Below, piece by piece: positions 59,593 through 64,000 of a stretch of 64,000 nucleotides of DNA. The notes beneath the pieces are model-generated. The model did not search any database. It saw only the letters and a list, made by a program, of their open reading frames with translations, and had not been told where the DNA came from. Each line of letters begins with the position of its first letter. Position 1 is the first letter of the stretch. This DNA comes from Leptodesmis sichuanensis A121. Its GTDB lineage: Bacteria > Cyanobacteriota > Cyanobacteriia > Leptolyngbyales > Leptolyngbyaceae. Location: the NCBI RefSeq assembly GCF_021379005.1, contig NZ_CP075171.1, positions 4,526,001 to 4,590,000 on the forward strand, given 5' to 3'. A program made the position numbers and the translations under genes.

Positions 59593-62500
59593 TCAACGGC
59601 TTTCTTTGACTTGGGGTTGCTGAACTGAGCCATCCCTTCTCCCGGTGCCATCCAATTGATTCTCCGCCTCCTCATAGGAATGACGTTTGGGCAGGTAGCG
59701 ATCGCGCAACCCATTAATCGCGAGATACAACATAGGTACTACAAACAGGCTCAGAAACGTGGCGACAAATAACCCCCCAAAAACGGCTGTACCGAGGGAA
59801 ACCCGACTGGCGGCTCCAGCGCCAGAAGCCAGCATCAGGGGAGTGAACCCTAACAAGGCAGAGAAGGAGGTCATCAAAATAGGCCGCAACCGTTCCTGCG
59901 AAGCTTCAATCACGGCTTTGGTCAGGGGCAGCCCCCGTTCCCGTAACTGGTTGGCAAACTCCACAATCAGAATTGAGTTCTTACTGGCCATCCCAATCAG
60001 CATCACCAGACCAATCTGGCAATAAACATCATTGGGTAACCCACGTAAGGATTGGGCCAGGAGTGCACCCAAAATGGCCAATGGGACGGCCAGCATGATG
60101 ATCAACGGGTCAATGAAGTTCTCATACTGGGCTGACAACACCAGAAACACAAACACCAGACCCAGCCCAAAGATAATAGGAGCCAGACCGCCGGATTCCA
60201 CTTCTTCCAGGGCAGTTCCGGCCCACTCATAGCCAAAACCTGGAGGCAACACCTGATTGGCGACCGTTTGCATATTCTGAATGGCAGATCCTGAACTGAC
60301 TCCTGGCGCAGCACTTCCAGAAATCTCGATCGCCCGGAACAAGTTGAAGTGCGTAATGGTTTGAGCACCTGTAGTCGGTGTAATCTTCACCAAATTACTG
60401 AGCGGCACCATTTCTCCCTGGCTCGATCGCACATACAGACTCCCGATATCGCTGGGATTAGCCCGGAAGGGTTGATCCGCCTGCACATACACGCGGTAAC
60501 TGCGCTGTCCCAGGTTGAAATCATTGACATATTGCGACCCCAGAGCCGTCTGCAGCGTATTGAAAATGGTGTCCACGGGAATCCCCAACGCTTTCGCCAG
60601 ATCTCGATTCACCTCTACCTGGAACTGGGGCGTACTGGCGGCAAACTGAGTAAAGACCCGTTGCAAACCACTGCCCGGTATATTGGCCCGTCCAATGAGT
60701 TGCTGTGCTGTCTTTAAAAGATCCTGGATGTTGCCGCTACCGCGTTGATCCTGCAACTGAAATTGAAATCCACCAAAGCTCCCCAGGCCCCGAATAGAGG
60801 GTGGGTTGACCGGTAAGACTCTGGCTTCCGTAATCGTTCCCACCTTACTGAACAAGCGGCCAATAATGGCCTGAGCCGATGCTGCTTGCTCTTTTCGTTC
60901 TTTCCACGGCTTCAGGGTGGTAAAGATTACCCCCGAGTTGGCAGTACTACCACTAAAGCCAAAGCCACCAACGGCAAAGGTTCCGGTTACTTCGGGAAAC
61001 TCTTTTGGGTCAAGCAAAATCTTCTCTACCCTGGCCATCACCTGATCGGTGTAATTCAGTGATACCCCTTCCGGCCCCTGCACGATCGTAATGAAGTAGC
61101 CCTGATCTTCTTCGGGTAGAAAGGCTTGCGGCACATTCAAATACAGCAGCGCCGTGGCTCCAATCAGCACCACAAATAGGCCAATCACCAGCATTTTGAA
61201 TCGTACTAGCTGAGTTAGCCATCCCTGATAGGTGTGCCGCACGCGATCGAACCCTCGATTAAACCGATTAAAGAACCAGGCTGACCAGTGTGGCGGTTGA
61301 TGCTCTGACCGCAGAAGTAAAGCACACAGGGAAGGGGTTAGAGTCAGCGCCAAAAAGGTAGATAGACCGATGGAGAAGACGATCGTCAGAGCAAATTGCT
61401 TGTACAGTGCGCCTGTCGTTCCTGGAAAAAAGGCAACTGGGATAAACACCGCCATCAGAACTAAAGACGTAGCAATCACCGCTCCCAGCAATTCCCGCAT
61501 GGACTCAGCAGCGGCTCGGAAGGGGTTCATGCCACGATCGTGAATCAGACGGCTGACATTTTCTACCACAACGATCGCATCATCCACCACCAGTCCCGTA
61601 GCCAGAGTCAGGCCAAACAGGGTGAGACTGTTGATCGAGAAATTAAACGCTTTGACAAAGGCAAAGGTGCCAATCAGGGAGAGGGGAATGACGATCGCCG
61701 GAATCAACGTCGTGCGCCAGTTTTGCAAAAAGACAAAAATTACCAACACCACCAGCAAGATAGCTTCCAGGAGTGTCTTCTGCACCTCCGCTAGGGATTC
61801 TTCCACATACAACGTGGTGTCGAAAGCCACTTGATACTTCATGCCAGGGGGGAACGATCGCGATAGTTTCTCGATTTCCTCTTTCACACCCTCCGCCACC
61901 TGGATCGCGTTACTGCCGGGAGTTTGGAAAATCCCCAGACCAACCGCTTCTTTACCTCTAAACCGCAAGAAACTGGTGTAATTTTCTGCCCCTAACTCAG
62001 CGCGGCCCACATCCCTGAGCTTAATCAACGTTCCGTCCGTACCCGTTTTGACAATCAGATCATCAAACTCAGAAGGATCCTTTAATCGACCGAGAGCCTG
62101 TAAATCGATCTGGTAAAGCTGATCCTTGGGAGACGGAGATTGCCCAATCCGGCCTGCTCCCACCTGAATATTTTGCTCCTTGAGAGCATTCACCACATCC
62201 TGCACTACCAGTCCCCGTGCCGCCAATCGATCTGGATCCAGCCATAGCCGCATGGAGTAACGCCGTTCTCCAAAAATCTGCACGTTCCCAACTCCAGGCA
62301 CCCGCTTTAAAGCATCGGCCAGGTAAAGATCGGCGTAGTTACTCAAGAAAATTGTGTTGTATTCCTGGTTATCAGTATAAAGGCCGATCCCCATCAGGAT
62401 ATTGTTGGCCTGCTTCGTTACCCGCACTCCCGTCTGCTGTACGGTGTCTGGCAACTGGGAAGTCACCGATGAAATCCGGTTTTGCACATCCACGGCAGCA

Positions 62501-62805
62501 ATGTTTTTATTGCGAGTGGATTGAAACGTCGCTGTGATCGTACTGGAGCCATCATTACTGCTGGTGGAAGACAGGTAGCGCAAACCTTCAACCCCGTTAA
62601 TCTGGCGCTCCAGAATCGTCGTTACGGCACTTTCCACCACCTCCGCATTGGCTCCTGGATAGTTGGCTGATACCTGCACCTGTACCGGACTGATATCAGG
62701 GAACTGGTCAACGGGCAAGGAAGGAATGGAAATGGCTCCAATCAGCAGAATGATCAGGGCACAAACGATGGAAAAAACTGGCCGTCGAATGAAAAAGTCT
62801 GCCAT
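59593..62805 (-). CDS. RND multidrug efflux permease (HAE1/AcrB type)
   Basis: A 1070-residue inner-membrane, proton-driven efflux pump. The start is MADFFIRRPVFSIVCALIIL. Two large periplasmic loops separate two sets of helices, and the proton-relay acidic pair is in GLVVDDAIVVVENVSRLI (about residue 410); the second half has a matching helix set to FVVPMLYLAINGL. AcrB-like residues such as the drug-pocket region cannot be assigned by eye. It is preceded by its adaptor gene, with a 163-bp heptamer-rich gap. An outer-membrane factor is not in the window. Confidence 0.94.
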   Translation of the reverse strand: MADFFIRRPVFSIVCALIILLIGAISIPSLPVDQFPDISPVQVQVSANYPGANAEVVESAVTTILERQINGVEGLRYLSSTSSNDGSSTITATFQSTRNKNIAAVDVQNRISSVTSQLPDTVQQTGVRVTKQANNILMGIGLYTDNQEYNTIFLSNYADLYLADALKRVPGVGNVQIFGERRYSMRLWLDPDRLAARGLVVQDVVNALKEQNIQVGAGRIGQSPSPKDQLYQIDLQALGRLKDPSEFDDLIVKTGTDGTLIKLRDVGRAELGAENYTSFLRFRGKEAVGLGIFQTPGSNAIQVAEGVKEEIEKLSRSFPPGMKYQVAFDTTLYVEESLAEVQKTLLEAILLVVLVIFVFLQNWRTTLIPAIVIPLSLIGTFAFVKAFNFSINSLTLFGLTLATGLVVDDAIVVVENVSRLIHDRGMNPFRAAAESMRELLGAVIATSLVLMAVFIPVAFFPGTTGALYKQFALTIVFSIGLSTFLALTLTPSLCALLLRSEHQPPHWSAWFFNRFNRGFDRVRHTYQGWLTQLVRFKMLVIGLFVVLIGATALLYLNVPQAFLPEEDQGYFITIVQGPEGVSLNYTDQVMARVEKILLDPKEFPEVTGTFAVGGFGFSGSTANSGVIFTTLKPWKERKEQAASAQAIIGRLFSKVGTITEARVLPVNPPSIRGLGSFGGFQFQLQDQRGSGNIQDLLKTAQQLIGRANIPGSGLQRVFTQFAASTPQFQVEVNRDLAKALGIPVDTIFNTLQTALGSQYVNDFNLGQRSYRVYVQADQPFRANPSDIGSLYVRSSQGEMVPLSNLVKITPTTGAQTITHFNLFRAIEISGSAAPGVSSGSAIQNMQTVANQVLPPGFGYEWAGTALEEVESGGLAPIIFGLGLVFVFLVLSAQYENFIDPLIIMLAVPLAILGALLAQSLRGLPNDVYCQIGLVMLIGMASKNSILIVEFANQLRERGLPLTKAVIEASQERLRPILMTSFSALLGFTPLMLASGAGAASRVSLGTAVFGGLFVATFLSLFVVPMLYLAINGLRDRYLPKRHSYEEAENQLDGTGRRDGSVQQPQVKESR

Positions 62806-62968
62806 AGGGAGAAAGGGAGAGAGGGAAGAGGAGAGTTGAGAGTAGCTAAGAGTGATGAGTTTTAAGTTTTGAGTTTTGAATTGTCATGAGTTATTCGTTC
62901 TTGGTTCTCTACCAATAACGAATGATCCATGCCCCATGACATTTCGCTATCGAATATCCACTTTGTCG

Positions 62969-64000
62969 CTACTGGCTCACTGGGGCGATCGGCGCACATT
63001 CCGACAAATTCAAAATTCCGGAGAGAACGATTTGTTCATTGGGCTTGAGGCCATCCAGAACGTTGTAACTATTGCCCTGAATGGCTCCCAATTTAACGGG
63101 GCGTTGGCGGACAATTAACGTGGGAGCGTTGCCGGGAGGTGCGCCTGCGGGTGGGCCAGCCTGGGGCATTTTGCTCATCATCTCTTTACAGGTGTTGTCC
63201 ATCGGTTGGGCGACAAAGATAAAGGTTTCGCCACCCAGACGAGAAATGGCAGCCGTGGGCACCAGAATGCCAGGACGCGATCGCCACACGACTCTGGCCT
63301 TGGCAAATTGTCCTGCTCTCAGTGCGCCAGCCCGATTGTCAAAGGTTGCTTTGGCGAGAATGCTCTGAGCACGGTTGTCGGCCTGGGGAGAAACAAAGCT
63401 AATCTGTCCGCTGCTGAGAACGCCTCCCTGATGATTCAAAAGTTGGACTGGTAAGCCTTCGCGTAATTCCGAGGCTCTTTCTAGCGGAATCGAAAGGTTC
63501 AGTTCCAGCACTTCATTCTGGGTAACGCTGGTGAGGGTGTCGCTGGTAGAAACCAACTGGCCCAGTTTTACGGGAATGTCACCCACCACCCCATCAAAGG
63601 GAGCCACGGTTGTTGTTTGTTGCAATCGTACATTGGTAACATTGGCATTGGCTTTGGCCTGCTGCAGACCGGCTTCAGCTTCAGAAAGGTTGGCCCTTGC
63701 GGCTTGGATCTGGCGATCGAGTGCTCTTAATTCCGAAATCGCTTGAAAGCGATCGCGTTCCACCTGATCTAACTGTTGCTGTGGTAACGCTCCTTCCTTG
63801 ACCAAAGCTTGAATTCGCTGATATTGCTGATTCTGTAAGTCTACTTCTGCCTGTTTGGCAATCCGATTCGCTTCCTGGGCCTGAAGTTGAGAAAAAGCAT
63901 TGGAACGGGTCGCACGAGCGGAATTCACGGCTGCCAGGTTACTCGCCAACTGAGCTTCTTGCTCCTGGGGTTTAACTTGAATCAAGGGATCGCCTTTGCG
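62969..64000 (-). CDS. RND periplasmic adaptor (membrane fusion protein), 5' truncated
   Basis: 343 residues are visible; the frame continues past the window end, so the signal peptide and lipoyl half-domain are missing. Visible: a long coiled-coil hairpin (ANRIAKQAEVDLQNQQYQRI; VERDRFQAISELRALDRQIQ), then APFDGVVGDIPVKLGQLV (the second lipoyl half), a beta-barrel and a membrane-proximal domain. It couples the inner-membrane RND pump to an outer-membrane channel. An unusual Pro/Ala/Gly stretch (PQAGPPAGAPPGNAP) lies near the C-terminus. Confidence 0.92.
   Translation of the reverse strand, partial: RKGDPLIQVKPQEQEAQLASNLAAVNSARATRSNAFSQLQAQEANRIAKQAEVDLQNQQYQRIQALVKEGALPQQQLDQVERDRFQAISELRALDRQIQAARANLSEAEAGLQQAKANANVTNVRLQQTTTVAPFDGVVGDIPVKLGQLVSTSDTLTSVTQNEVLELNLSIPLERASELREGLPVQLLNHQGGVLSSGQISFVSPQADNRAQSILAKATFDNRAGALRAGQFAKARVVWRSRPGILVPTAAISRLGGETFIFVAQPMDNTCKEMMSKMPQAGPPAGAPPGNAPTLIVRQRPVKLGAIQGNSYNVLDGLKPNEQIVLSGILNLSECAPIAPVSQ

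Noticed and set aside
1-64000. Prophage, insertion sequence or transposase genes
   Set aside because: No transposase, integrase, capsid or terminase motif was found in any frame examined.

Overview
The window is chromosomal DNA of a beta-cyanobacterium, probably a filamentous Leptolyngbya-like lineage (the genus is inference). The evidence is a beta-carboxysome operon (ccmK-K-L-M-N-O) divergent from a CO2-uptake NDH-1 module (ndhF4-ndhD4-cupB), many HIP1 octamers (GCGATCGC), heptanucleotide tandem repeats between genes, and cyanobacteria-typical families (DUF3038, DUF3086, DUF3119, DUF4335, SLH/OprB iron porin, PEP-CTERM). No rRNA, tRNA, CRISPR array, prophage or transposase was found.

Layout. 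1-6965: a truncated PstS-type lipoprotein gene, then an arsenic operon: arsR, an ArsJ-partner GAPDH, arsJ, acr3, a Cys-phosphatase and a CoA-disulfide-reductase-like flavoprotein. Two ATCAA-N6-TTGAT operator-like sites lie before arsR and before gapdh. 7088-13204: a 2038-residue KAP-family P-loop NTPase with about 18 helical repeats at its N-terminus. 13289-15257: queA with an unusual 3' end, and a small unknown gene. 15254-20417: the ccm operon on the minus strand. 21035-25702: ndhF4-ndhD4-cupB on the plus strand. 25834-28575: a PAS-PAS-GAF-GAF histidine kinase whose first GAF has a cyanobacteriochrome-like DPCF...CY cysteine pair. 28768-36653: DUF3038/DUF4335 pair, rnc with an unknown gene, sucD and sucC, and a propeller-transglutaminase protein. 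36707-41014: iron porin, a methyltransferase relic, a PEP-CTERM protein and a methyltransferase. 41134-44783: moaD-like gene, thrC and an M16 peptidase.

44952-49463: a small membrane protein, a lipid-transport permease (MlaE type), DUF3119, DUF3086, plsY and a GIY-YIG protein; two copies of a 70-bp hairpin repeat sit in this block. 49664-57685: pentapeptide protein, rfbD, C39-like peptidase, and a long minus-strand series (aminotransferase, inositol-phosphatase family, J-domain/TPR protein, hisZ, ferredoxin, livF). 57938-59470: a TM0106-type RecB-like nuclease. 59593-64000: an RND pump and its adaptor, cut by the window edge.

How genes work together: the ars operon appears to have two export routes, arsenite through Acr3 and 1-arseno-3-phosphoglycerate through GAPDH plus ArsJ. 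The ccm and ndhF4/D4/cupB blocks together hold the carboxysome shell and scaffold proteins and the CO2-to-bicarbonate converting complex, sharing one 617-bp divergent promoter region. Most of the rest is housekeeping. The items most worth following are the KAP/solenoid NTPase and the candidate photoreceptor kinase next to cupB.
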